From Diprion similis (lineage: Eukaryota > Arthropoda > Insecta > Hymenoptera > Diprionidae): 64,000 nucleotides of DNA. Made by a program: the position numbers and the translations under genes. Positions 12,367 through 24,495 of the stretch are shown in pieces (the first letter of the stretch is position 1; each line of letters begins with the position of its first letter). The notes under the pieces were generated by a model that saw only the letters and a list, made by a program, of their open reading frames with translations, was not told where the DNA came from and ran no database searches. The stretch covers positions 5,471,001-5,535,000 of the forward strand of contig NC_060113.1 of the NCBI RefSeq assembly GCF_021155765.1, given 5' to 3'.

Positions 12367-15300
12367 AACCCCTTTGGATTTTTGGCGAAAATTTCGACGA
12401 CTTTGAAAAGTGCTGCAATTAATTCTTTAGGGCACCATTCCGACGTAATTTTGCGAGAGGAATCGATTGAGCGCAGTACCAATACGCTGCGAGCAACGGA
12501 TCAAAAGTTACAGCCGAAAAACTGCAGATTTCCATCGTCATTTCTCTGCTGTTGGTCCTACGCTTATTTGAATGTGTTTTTTGAGTTCCTGGTGTTCCAA
12601 TTAGCCTAGAAACGGTCATACAAATCAATTCGGAGACCAGAAATTTTTGGCTCCAAAAATCGCAAAAAAAGTACGGCTAACCCCTTTGGATTTTTGGCGA
12701 AAATTTCGACGACTTTGAAAAGAGCTGCAATTAATTCTTCAGGGCACTATTTCGACGTAATTTTTCGAGAGGAATTGATTGAGCGCAGTCCTGATACGCT
12801 GCGAGCAACGGATCAAAAGTTACAGCCAAAAAACTGCAAATTTCCATCGTCATTTCTCTGCTGTTGGTCCTACGCTTATTTTATTGTGTTTTTTGAGTTC
12901 CTGGTGTTCCAATTGGCCTAGAAACGGTCATACAAATCAATTCGAGGACCAGAAATTTTTGGCTCTAAAAATCGCAAAAAAAGTAAGGCTAACCCCTTCG
13001 GATTTTTGGCGAAAATTTCGACGACTCTGAAAAGTGCTGCAATCAATTCTTCAGGGCACTATTCCGACGTAATTTTGCGAGAGGAATCGATTGAGCGCAG
13101 TCCCAATACGCTGCGAGCAACGGATCAAAAGTTACAGCCAAAAAACTGCAGATTTCCATCGTCATTTCTCTGCTGTTGGTCCTACGCTTATTTTGAGGTG
13201 TTTTTTGAGTTTCTAGTGTTCCAATTAGCCTAGAAACGGTCATACAAATCAATTCGGAGACCAGAAATTTTTGGCTCCAAAAATCGCAAAAAAAGTAAGG
13301 CTAACCCCTTTGGATTTTGGGCGAAAATTTCGACGACTTTGAAAAGTGCTGCAATTAATTCTTTAGAGCACTATTCCGACGTAATTTTGCGAGAGAAATC
13401 GATTGAGCGCAGTCCCAATACGCTGCGAGCAACGGGTCAAAAGGTACAGCCAAAAAACTGCAGATTTCCATCGTCATTTCTCTGCTGATGGTCCTACGCT
13501 TATTTTAATGTGTTTTTTGAGTTCCTGGTGTTCCAATTAGCCTAGAAACGGTCATACAAATCAATTCGGAGACCAGAAATTTTTGGCTCCAAAAATCGCA
13601 AAAAAAGTAAGGCTAACTCCTTTGGATTTTTGGCGAAAATTCCGACGACTTTGAAATGTGCTGCAATCAATTCTTTAGGGCACTATTCCGACGTCATTTT
13701 TCGAGAGGAATCGATTGAGCGCAGTCCCAATACGCTGCGAGCAACGGATCAAAAGTTACAGCCAAAAAACTGCAGATTTCCATCGTCATTTCTCTGCTGT
13801 TGGTCCTACGCTTATTTTATTGTGTTTTTCGAGTTCCTGGCGTTCCAATTAGCCTAGAAACGGTCATACAAATCAATTCGGAGACCAGAAATTTTTAGCT
13901 TTAAAAATCGCAAAAAAAGTAAGGCTATCCCCTTCGGATTTTTGCCGAAAATTTCGACGACTCTGAAAAGTGCTGCAATCAATTCTTTAGGGCACTAGTC
14001 CGACGTAATTTTGCGAGAGGAATCGATTGAGCGCAGTCCCAATACGCTGCGAGCAACGGGTCAAAAGTTACAGCCAAAAAACTGGAGATTTCCATCGTCA
14101 TTTCTCTGCTGTTGGTCCTACGCTTATTTTAATGTGTTTTTTGAGTTCCTGGTGTTCCAATTAGCCTAGAAACGGTCATACAAATCAATTCGGAGACCAG
14201 AAATTTTTGTCTCTAAAAATCGCAAAAAAAGTAAGGCTAACCCCTTTGGATTTTTGACGAAAATTTCGACGACTTTGATAAGTGCTGCAATTAATTCTTT
14301 CGAGCACTATTCCGACGTAATTTCGCGAGAGAAATCGATTGAGCGCAGTCCCAATACGCTGCGAGCAACGGGTCAAAAGTTACAGCCAAAAAACTGCAGA
14401 TTTACATCGTCATTTCTCTGCTGTTGGTCCTACGCTTATTTAATGTGTTTTTTGAGTTCCTGGTGTTCCAATTAGCCTAGAAACGGTCATACAAATCAAT
14501 TCGGAGACCAGAAATTTTTGGCTCTAAAAATCGCAAAAAAAGTAAGGCTAACCCCTTTGGATTTTTGGCGAAAATTTCGACGACTTTGAAAAGTGCTGCA
14601 ATTGATTCTTTAGGGCACTATTTCGACGTAATTTTTCGAGAGGGATTGATTGAGCGCAGTCCTAAAACGCTGCGAGCAACGGATCAAAAGTTACAGCCAA
14701 AAAACTGCAGATTTCCATCGTCATTTCTCTGCTGTTGGTCCTACGCTTATTTTATTGTGTTTTTTGAGTTCCTGGTGTTCCAATTGGCCTAGAAACGGTC
14801 ATACAAATCAATTCGGAGACCAGAAATTTTTGGCTCTAAAAATCGCAAAAAAAGTAAGGCTAACCCCTTCGGATTTTTGGCGAAAATTTCGACGACTCTG
14901 AAAAGTGCTGCAATCAATTCTTCAGGGCACTATTCCGACGTAATTTTGCGAGAGGAATCGATTGAGCGCAGTCCCAATACGCTGCGAGCAACGGATCAAA
15001 AGTTACAGCCAAAAAACTGCAGATTTCCATCGTCATTTCTCTGCTGTTGGTCCTACGCTTATTTTAAGGTGTTTTTTGAGTTTCTAGTGTTCTAATTAGC
15101 CTAGAAACGGTCATACAAATCAATTCGGAGACCAGAAATTTTTGGCTCTAAAAATCGCAAAAAAGTAAGGCTAACCCCTTCGGATTTTGGGCGAAAATTT
15201 CGACGACTTTGAAAAGTGCTGCAATTAATACTTTAGAGCACTATTCCGACGTAATTTTGCGAGAGAGATCGATTGAGCGCAGTCCCAATACGCTGCGAGC

Positions 15301-16989
15301 AACGGGTCAAAAGTTACAGCCAAAAAACTGCAGATTTCCATCGTCATTTCTCTGCTGTTGGTCCTACGCTTATTTGAATGTGTTTTTTGAGTTCCTGGTG
15401 TTCCAATTAGCCTAGAAACGGTCATACAAATCAATTCGGAGACCAGAAATTTTTGGCTCCAAAAATCGCAAAAAAAGTAAGGCTAACTCCTTTGGATTTT
15501 TGGCGAAAATTCCGACGACTTTGAAAAGTGCTGCAATTAATTCTTTAGGGCACTATTCCGACGTAATTTTTCGAGAGGAATCGATTGAGCGCAGTCCCAA
15601 TACGCTGCGAGCAACGGATCAAAAGTTACAGCCAAAAAACTGCAGATTTCCATCGTCATTTCTCTGCTGTTGGTCCTACGCTTATTTTAAGGTGTTTTTT
15701 GAGTTCCTAGTGTTTCAATTAGCCTAGAAACGGTCATACAAATCAATTCGGAGACCAGAAATTTTTGGCTCTAAAAATCGCAAAAAAGTAAGGCTAACCC
15801 CTTTGGATTTTTGGCGAAAATTTCGACGACTTTGAAAAGTGCTGCAATTAATTCTTTAGGGCACCATTCCGACGTAATTTTGCGAGAGGAATCGATTGAG
15901 CGCAGTACCAATACGCTGCGAGCAACGGATCAAAAGTTACAGCCGAAAAACTGCAGATTTCCATCGTCATTTCTCTGCTGTTGGTCCTACGCTTATTTGA
16001 ATGTGTTTTTTGAGTTCCTGGTGTTCCAATTAGCCTAGAAACGGTCATACAAATCAATTCGGAGACCAGAAATTTTTGGCTCTGAAAATCGCAAAAAAAG
16101 TAAGGCTAACCCCTTTGGATTTTTGGCGAAAATTTCGACGACTTTGAAAAGTGCTGCAATTAATTCTTTAGGGCTTTATTTCGACGTATTTTTTCGAGAG
16201 GAATCGATTGAGCGCAGTCCCAATACGCTGCGAGCAACGGATCAAAAGTTACAGCCAAAAAACTGCAGATTTCCATCGTTATTTCTCTGCTGTTGGTCCT
16301 GCGCTTATTTTAATGTGTTTTTTGAGTTCCTGGTGTTCCAATTAGCCTAGAAACGGTCATACAAATCAATTCGGAGACCAGAAATTTTTGGCTCTAAAAA
16401 TCGCAAAAAAAGTAAGGCTAACCCCTTTGGATTTTTGGCGAAAATTTCGACGACTTTGAAAAGTGCTGCAATTAATTCTTTAGGGCACTATTTCGACGTA
16501 ATTTTTCGAGAGGAATCGATTGAGCGCAGTCCCAATACGCTGCGAGCAACGGATCAAAAGTTACAGCCAAAAAACTGCAGATTTCCATCGTCATTTCTCT
16601 GCTGTTGGTCCTACGCTTATTTTATTGTGTTTTTTGAGTTCCTGGTGTTCCAATTAGCCTAATAACGGTCATACAAATCAATTCGGAGACCAGAAATTTT
16701 TGGCTCTAAAAATCGCAAAAAAAGTAAGGCTAAGCCCTTCGAATTTTTGGCGAAAATTTCGACGACTTTGAAAAGTGCTGCAATCAATTCTTTAGGGCAC
16801 TATTCCGACGTAATTTTGCGAGAGGAATCGATTGAGCGCAGTCCCAATACGCTGCGAGCAACGGATCAAAAGTTACAGCCGAAAAACTGCAGATTTCCAT
16901 CGTCATTTCTCTGCTGTTGGTCCTACGCTTATTTGAATGTGTTTTTTGAGTTCCTGGTGTTCCAATTAGCCTAGAAACGGTCATACAAA

Positions 16990-19900
16990 TCAATTCAGAG
17001 ACCAGAAATTTTTGGCTCTAAAAATCGCAAAAAAAGTAAGGCTAACCCCTTTGGATTTTTGGCGAAAATTTCGACGACTTTGAAAAGTGCTGCAATTAAT
17101 TCTTAAGGGCACTATTCAGACGTAATTTTGCGAGAGGAATCGATTGAGCGCAGTCCCAATACGCTGCGAGCGACGGATCAAAAGTTACAGCCAAAAAACT
17201 GCAGATTTCCATCGTCATTTCTCTGCTGTTGGTCCTACGCTTATTTAATTGTGTTTTTTGAGTTCCTGGTGTTCCAATTAGCCTAGAAACGGTCATACAA
17301 ATCAATTCGGAGACCAGAAATTTTTGGCTCTAAAAATCGCAAAAAAAGTAAGGCTAAGCCCTTCGGATTTTTGGCGAAAATTTCGACGACTTTGAAAAGT
17401 GCTGCAATCAATTCTTTAGGGCACTATTCCGACGTAATTTTGCGAGAGGAATCGATTGAGCGCAGTCCCAATACGCTGCGAGCAACGGATCAAAAGTTAC
17501 AGCCGAAAAACTGCAGATTTCCATCGTCATTTCTCTGCTGTTGGTCCTACGCTTATTTGAATGTGTTTTTTGAGTTCCTGGTGTTCCAATTAGCCTAGAA
17601 ACGGTCATACAAATCAATTCGGAGACCAGAAATTTTTGGCTCTAAAAATCGCAAAAAAAGTAAGGCTAACCCCTTTGGATTTTTGGCGAAAATTTCGACG
17701 ACTTTGAAAGGTGCTGCAATTAATTCTTTAGGGCACTATTCCGACGTAATTTTTCGAGAGGAATCGATTGAGCGCAGTCCCAATACGCTGCGAGCAACGG
17801 ATCAAAAGTTACAGCCAAAAAACTGCAGATTTCCATCGTCATTTCTCTGCTGTTGGTCCTACGCTTATTTTATTGTGTTTTTCGAGTTCCTGGCGTTCCA
17901 ATTAGCCTAGAAACGGTCATACAAATCAATTCGGAGACCAGAAATTTTTAGCTTTAAAAATCGCAAAAAAAGTAAGGCTATCCCCTTCGGATTTTTGCCG
18001 AAAATTTCGACGACTCTGAAAAGTGCTGCAATCAATTCTTTAGGGCACTAGTCCGACGTAATTTTGCGAGAGGAATCGATTGAGCGCAGTCCCAATACGC
18101 TGCGAGCAACGGGTCAAAAGTTACAGCCAAAAAACTGGAGATTTCCATCGTCATTTCTCTGCTGTTGGTCCTACGCTTATTTTAATGTGTTTTTTGAGTT
18201 CCTGGTGTTCCAATTAGCCTAGAAACGGTCATACAAATCAATTCGGAGACCAGAAATTTTTGTCTCTAAAAATCGCAAAAAAAGTAAGGCTAACCCCTTT
18301 GGATTTTTGACGAAAATTTCGACGACTTTGATAAGTGCTGCAATTAATTCTTTCGAGCACTATTCCGACGTAATTTCGCGAGAGAAATCGATTGAGCGCA
18401 GTCCCAATACGCTGCGAGCAACGGGTCAAAAGTTACAGCCAAAAAACTGCAGATTTACATCGTCATTTCTCTGCTGTTGGTCCTACGCTTATTTAATGTG
18501 TTTTTTGAGTTCCTGGTGTTCCAATTAGCCTAGAAACGGTCATACAAATCAATTCAGAGACCAGAAATTTTTGGCTCTAAAAATCGCAAAAAAAGTAAGG
18601 CTAACCCCTTTGGATTTTTGGCGAAAATTTCGACGACTTTGAAAAGTGCTGCAATTAATTCTTAAGGGCACTATTCAGACGTAATTTTGCGAGAGGAATC
18701 GATTGAGCGCAGTCCCAATACGCTGCGAGCGACGGATCAAAAGTTACAGCCAAAAAACTGCAGATTTCCATCGTCATTTCTCTGCTGTTGGTCCTACGCT
18801 TATTTAATTGTGTTTTTTGAGTTCCTGGTGTTCCAATTAGCCTAGAAACGGTCATACAAATCAATTCGGAGACCAGAAATTTTTGGCTCTAAAAATCGCA
18901 AAAAAAGTAAGGCTAAGCCCTTCGGATTTTTGGCGAAAATTTCGACGACTTTGAAAAGTGCTGCAATCAATTCTTTAGGGCACTATTCCGACGTAATTTT
19001 GCGAGAGGAATCGATTGAGCGCAGTCCCAATACGCTGCGAGCAACGGATCAAAAGTTACAGCCGAAAAACTGCAGATTTCCATCGTCATTTCTCTGCTGT
19101 TGGTCCTACGCTTATTTGAATGTGTTTTTTGAGTTCCTGGTGTTCCAATTAGCCTAGAAACGGTCATACAAATCAATTCGGAGACCAGAAATTTTTGGCT
19201 CTAAAAATCGCAAAAAAAGTAAGGCTAACCCCTTTGGATTTTTGGCGAAAATTTCGACGACTTTGAAAGGTGCTGCAATTAATTCTTTAGGGCACTATTC
19301 CGACGTAATTTTTCGAGAGGAATCGATTGAGCGCAGTCCCAATACGCTGCGAGCAACGGATCAAAAGTTACAGCCAAAAAACTGCAGATTTCCATCGTCA
19401 TTTCTCTGCTGTTGGTCCTACGCTTATTTTATTGTGTTTTTCGAGTTCCTGGCGTTCCAATTAGCCTAGAAACGGTCATACAAATCAATTCGGAGACCAG
19501 AAATTTTTAGCTTTAAAAATCGCAAAAAAAGTAAGGCTATCCCCTTCGGATTTTTGCCGAAAATTTCGACGACTCTGAAAAGTGCTGCAATCAATTCTTT
19601 AGGGCACTAGTCCGACGTAATTTTGCGAGAGGAATCGATTGAGCGCAGTCCCAATACGCTGCGAGCAACGGGTCAAAAGTTACAGCCAAAAAACTGGAGA
19701 TTTCCATCGTCATTTCTCTGCTGTTGGTCCTACGCTTATTTTAATGTGTTTTTTGAGTTCCTGGTGTTCCAATTAGCCTAGAAACGGTCATACAAATCAA
19801 TTCGGAGACCAGAAATTTTTGTCTCTAAAAATCGCAAAAAAAGTAAGGCTAACCCCTTTGGATTTTTGACGAAAATTTCGACGACTTTGATAAGTGCTGC

Positions 19901-20107
19901 AATTAATTCTTTCGAGCACTATTCCGACGTAATTTCGCGAGAGAAATCGATTGAGCGCAGTCCCAATACGCTGCGAGCAACGGGTCAAAAGTTACAGCCA
20001 AAAAACTGCAGATTTACATCGTCATTTCTCTGCTGTTGGTCCTACGCTTATTTAATGTGTTTTTTGAGTTCCTGGTGTTCCAATTAGCCTAGAAACGGTC
20101 ATACAAA
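16990..20107 (+). repeat. Tandem duplication of a 1559-bp, 5-monomer unit
   Basis: The unusual AATTCAGAGACC junction at about 16993 recurs at about 18552. Every variant that follows recurs at +1559: TTCTTAAGGG at 17101 and 18660, the GAAAGGTGCTG variant at 17705 and 19264, GGGCACTAGTCC at 18045 and 19604, and the TTTCGAGCAC variant at 18352 and 19911. The block ends where the third copy would begin, near 20107, with a different monomer type. Confidence 0.85.
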
Positions 20108-23100
20108 TCAATTCGGAGACCAGAAATTTTTGGCTCTAAAAGTCGCAAAAAAAGTAAGGCTAACCCCTTTGGATTTTTGGCGAAAATTTCGACGACTTTG
20201 AAAAGTGCTGCAATTGATTCTTTAGGGCACTATTTCGACGTAATTTTTCGAGAGGGATTGATTGAGCGCAGTCCTAAAACGCTGCGAGCAACGGATCAAA
20301 AGTTACAGCCAAAAAACTGCAGATTTCCATCGTCATTTCTCTGCTGTTGGTCCTACGCTTATTTTATTGTGTTTTTTGAGTTCCTGGTGTTCCAATTGGC
20401 CTAGAAACGGTCATACAAATCAATTCGGAGACCAGAAATTTTTGGCTCTAAAAATCGCAAAAAAAGTAAGGCTAACCCCTTCGGATTTTTGGCGAAAATT
20501 TCGACGACTCTGAAAAGTGCTGCAATCAATTCTTCAGGGCACTATTCCGACGTAATTTTTCGAGAGGAATCGATTGAGCGCGGTCCCAATACGCTGCGAG
20601 CAACGGATCAAAAGTTACAGCCAAAAAACTGCAGATTTCCATCGTCATTTCTCTGCTGTTGGTCCTACGCTTATTTTAAGGTGTTTTTTGAGTTCCTAGT
20701 GTTTCAATTAGCCTAGAAACGGTCATACAAATCAATTCGGAGACCAGAAATTTTTGGCTCTAAAAATCGCAAAAAAGTAAGGCTAACCCCTTTGGATTTT
20801 TGGCGAAAATTTCGACGACTTTGAAAAGTGCTGCAATTAATTTTTTAGGGCACCATTCCGACGTAATTTTGCGAGAGGAATCGATTGAGCGCAGTACCAA
20901 TACGCTGCGAGCAACGGATCAAAAGTTACAGCCGAAAAACTGCAGATTTCCATCGTCATTTCTCTGCTGTTGGTCCTACGCTTATTCGAATGTGTTTTTT
21001 GAGTTCCTGGTGTTCCAATTAGCCTAGAAACGGTCATACAAATCAATTCGGAGACCAGAAATTTTTGGCTCTGAAAATCGCAAAAAAAGTAAGGCTAACC
21101 CCTTTGGATTTTTGGCGAAAATTTCGACGACTTTGAAAAGTGCTGCAAATAATTCTTTAGGGCTTTATTTCGACGTATTTTTTCGAGAGGAATCGATTGA
21201 GCGCAGTCCCAATACGCTGCGAGCAACGGATCAAAAGTTACAGCCAAAAAACTGCAGATTTCCATCGTTATTTCTCTGCTGTTGATACTACGCTTATTTT
21301 AATGTGTTTTTTGAGTTCCTGGTGTTCCAATTAGCCTAGAAACGGTCATACAAATCAATTCGGAGACCAGAAATTTTTGGCAATCAAAATCGCAAAAAAA
21401 GTAAGGCTAACCCCTTTGGATTTTTGGCGAAAATTTCGACGACTTTGAAAAGTGCTGCAATTAATTCTTTAGGGCACTATTTCGACGTAATTTTTCGAGA
21501 GGAATTGATTGAGCGCAGTCCCAATACGCTGCGAGCAACGGATCAAAAGTTACAGCCAAAAAACTGCAGATTTCCATCGTCATTTCTCTGCTGTTGGTCC
21601 TACGCTTATTTTAAGGTGTTTTTCGAGTTCCTAGTGTTTCAATTAGCCTAGAAACGGTCATACAAATCAATTCGGAGACCAGAAATTTTTGGCTCTAAAA
21701 ATCGCAAAAAAGTAAGGCTAACCCCTTTGGATTTTTGGCGAAAATTTCGACGACTTTGAAAAGTGCTGCAATTAATTTTTTAGGGCACCATTCCGACGTA
21801 ATTTTGCGAGAGGAATCGATTGAGCGCAGTACCAATACGCTGCGAGCAACGGATCAAAAGTTACAGCCGAAAAACTGCAGATTTCCATCGTCATTTCTCT
21901 GCTGTTGGTCCTACGCTTATTCGAATGTGTTTTTTGAGTTCCTGGTGTTCCAATTAGCCTAGAAACGGTCATACAAATCAATTCGGAGACCAGAAATTTT
22001 TGGCTCTGAAAATCGCAAAAAAAGTAAGGCTAACCCCTTTGGATTTTTGGCGAAAATTTCGACGACTTTGAAAAGTGCTGCAATTAATTCTTTAGGGCTT
22101 TATTTCGACGTATTTTTTCGAGAGGAATCGATTGAGCGCAGTCCCAATACGCTGCGAGCAACGGATCAAAAGTTACAGCCAAAAAACTGCAGATTTCCAT
22201 CGTTATTTCTCTGCTGTTGGTCCTACGCTTATTTTAATGTGTTTTATGAGTTCCTGGTGTTCCAATTAGCCTAGAAACGGTCATACAAATCAATTCGGAG
22301 ACCAAAAATTTTTGGCTCTAAAAATCGCAAAAAAAGTAAGGCTAACCCCTTTGGATTTTTGGCGAAAATTTCGACGACTTTGAAAAGTGCTGCAATTGAT
22401 TCTTTAGGGCACTATTTCGACGTAATTTTTCGAGAGGAATCGATTGAGCGCAGTCCTAATACGCTGCGAGCAACGGATCAAAAGTTACAGCCAAAAGACT
22501 GCAGATTTCCATCGTCATTTCTCTGCTGTTGGTCCTACGCTTATTTTATTGTGTTTTTTGAGTTCCTGGTGTTCCAATTAGCCTAGAAACGGTCATACAA
22601 ATCAATTCGGAGACCAGAAATTTTTGGCTCCAAAAATCGCAAAAAAAGTAAGGCTAACCCCTTCGGATTTTTGGCGAAAATTTCGACGACTCTGAAAAGT
22701 GCTGCAATTAATTCTTTAGGGCTTCATTTCGACGTATTTTTTCGAGAGGAATCGATTGAGCGCAGTCCCAATACGCTGCGAGCAACGGATCAAAAGTTAC
22801 AGCCAAAAAACTGCAGATTTCCATCGTTATTTCTCTGCTGTTGGTCCTACGCTTATTTTATTGTGTTTTTTGAGTTCCTGGTGTTCCAATTAGCCTAGAA
22901 ACGGTCATACAAATCAATTCGGAGACCAGAAATTTTTGGCTCTAAAAATCGCCAAAAAAGTAAGGCTAACCCCTTCGGATTTTTGGCGAAAATTTCGACG
23001 ACTTTGAAAAGTGCTGCAATTAATTCTTTAGGGCACCATTCCGACGTAATTTTGCGAGAGGAATCGATTGAGCTTAGTCCCAATACGCTGCGAGCAACGG

Positions 23101-24060
23101 ATCAAAAGTTACAGCCAAAAAACTGCAGATTTCCATCGTCATTTCTCTGCTGTTGGTCCTACGCTTATTTTAATGTGTTTTTTGAGTTCCTGGTGTTCCA
23201 ATTAGCCTAGAAACGGTCATACAAATCAATTCGGAGACCAGAAATTTTTGGCTATAAAAATCGCAAAAAAAGTAAGGCTAACCCCTTTGGATTTTTGGCG
23301 AAAATTTCGACGACTTTGAAAAGTGCTGCAATTAATTCTTTAGGGCACCATTCCGACGTAATTTTTCGAGAGGAATCGATTGAGCGCAGTCCCAATACGC
23401 TGCGAGCAACGGATCAAAAGTTACAGCCAAAAAAACTGCAGATTTCCATCCTAATTTCTCTGCTGTTGGTCCTACGCTTATTTTAATGTGTTTTTTGACT
23501 TCCTGGTGTTCCAATTAGCCTAGGAACGGTCATACGAATTAATTCGGTGACCAGAAATTTTCGGCTCTACAAATCGCAAAGAAAGTAAGGCTAACCCCTT
23601 TGGATTTTTGGCGAAAATTTCGACGACTTCAAAAAGTGCTGCAATTAATTCTTTAGGGCACTATTACGACGTAATTTAGCGAGAGGAATCGATTGAGCGC
23701 AGTCCCAATACGCTGAGAGCAACGGATCAAAAGTTACAGCCAAAAAACTGCCGATTTTCATCGTCATCTCTTTTCTGTTAGTCCTACGCTTATTTCAAGG
23801 TGTTTTCTGAGTTCCTGGTGTTCCAATTAGCCTAGGAACGGTCATACAAATCAATCTGGTGACCAGAAATTTTCAGCTCTAAAAATCGCAAAAAAAGTAA
23901 AGCTAACCCCTTTGGATTTTTAGCGAAAATTTCGACGACTTTGAAAAAAACTGCAATTAATTCTTCAGGGCACCATTCCGACGTAATTTTGCGAGAGGAA
24001 TCGATTGAGCGCAGTCCCAATACGCTGCGAGCAACGGATCAAAAGTAAGAGCCAAAAAAC

Positions 24061-24495
24061 GAATTGCAGACCATGGCATCATCGTATGACTGATACGGCG
24101 CAAGACTACGTTGAGCTACAATCAGTTTTTTCTCTCGTCGTTTTATCTTTTGTAGGGATCATGGTCCATGGATAAAATTGCAATACCCTACCGAAACGTG
24201 GCCCAATCGCTCTGTCTGTTAAGTTACAAAGAATCTGGGTCACAACTGTATTGGCCAATGAGTAGCTTCTGCTCTAACGGAAACACCGTATTTGACATAA
24301 ATGCGGTGTTGACAATGCCATGGTTGACAGGCCTATTTGCACAAACCGTGATACGAGTTCGCCGGTCATTTTAAACATCACAAATCAACAAGTCAGTCTG
24401 TGAAATATGTGCCGAGCTGAGTAATTGCTGATTATATTTCAGTTGCGTTTCGTCGGTTTACGTCTAACTCGCACTGTTATAAACTTAATTAAAAC
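24061..24495. other. Unique DNA between satellite edge and canopy gene
   Basis: The satellite homology stops abruptly here and the sequence becomes single-copy. A short hairpin lies at 24282-24310, with arms AACACCGTATTT and AAATGCGGTGTT. A 68-codon ATG frame at 24168-24374 resembles nothing recognised and is probably chance. The right half should contain the promoter and 5' UTR of the canopy gene; a possible acceptor (TATATTTCAG) lies near 24435. Confidence 0.5.

Larger units (their letters stand above)
1..24060 (+). repeat. 312-bp satellite array, about 77 tandem monomers
   Basis: One family of tandem repeats fills this stretch head to tail, with no unique DNA between copies. The period is 312 bp, and a few monomers are 311 or 313 bp because of A-run or T-run length changes (for example near 10485, 11420, 12355 and 14440). 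The array continues beyond the left edge and stops at about 24060, where the monomer breaks off mid-unit after a run of A before unique DNA. Monomers differ from one another by a few percent by eye. Recognisable landmarks are GGATTTTTGGCGAAAATTTC, a PstI-like CTGCAG and a TAG in AATTAGCCTAG. Higher-order organisation is listed separately. Such arrays are typical of pericentromeric or other heterochromatic DNA; that placement is inference. Confidence 0.98.

Noticed and set aside
215-23486. Dozens of 75-codon frames (and 60-83-codon frames on both strands) as a tandem gene family
   Set aside because: All lie in the satellite monomer, begin at TTG rather than ATG, have no upstream gene structure, and vary at amino-acid-changing positions; some copies have stops.
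1-24060. CRISPR array or CENP-B box in the satellite
   Set aside because: Units are 312 bp with no unique spacers, and no match to the CENP-B box core was seen by eye.
24168-24374. 68-codon ATG frame beside the satellite edge
   Set aside because: No recognisable domain or similarity and no splice context; likely chance or 5' flank of the canopy gene.
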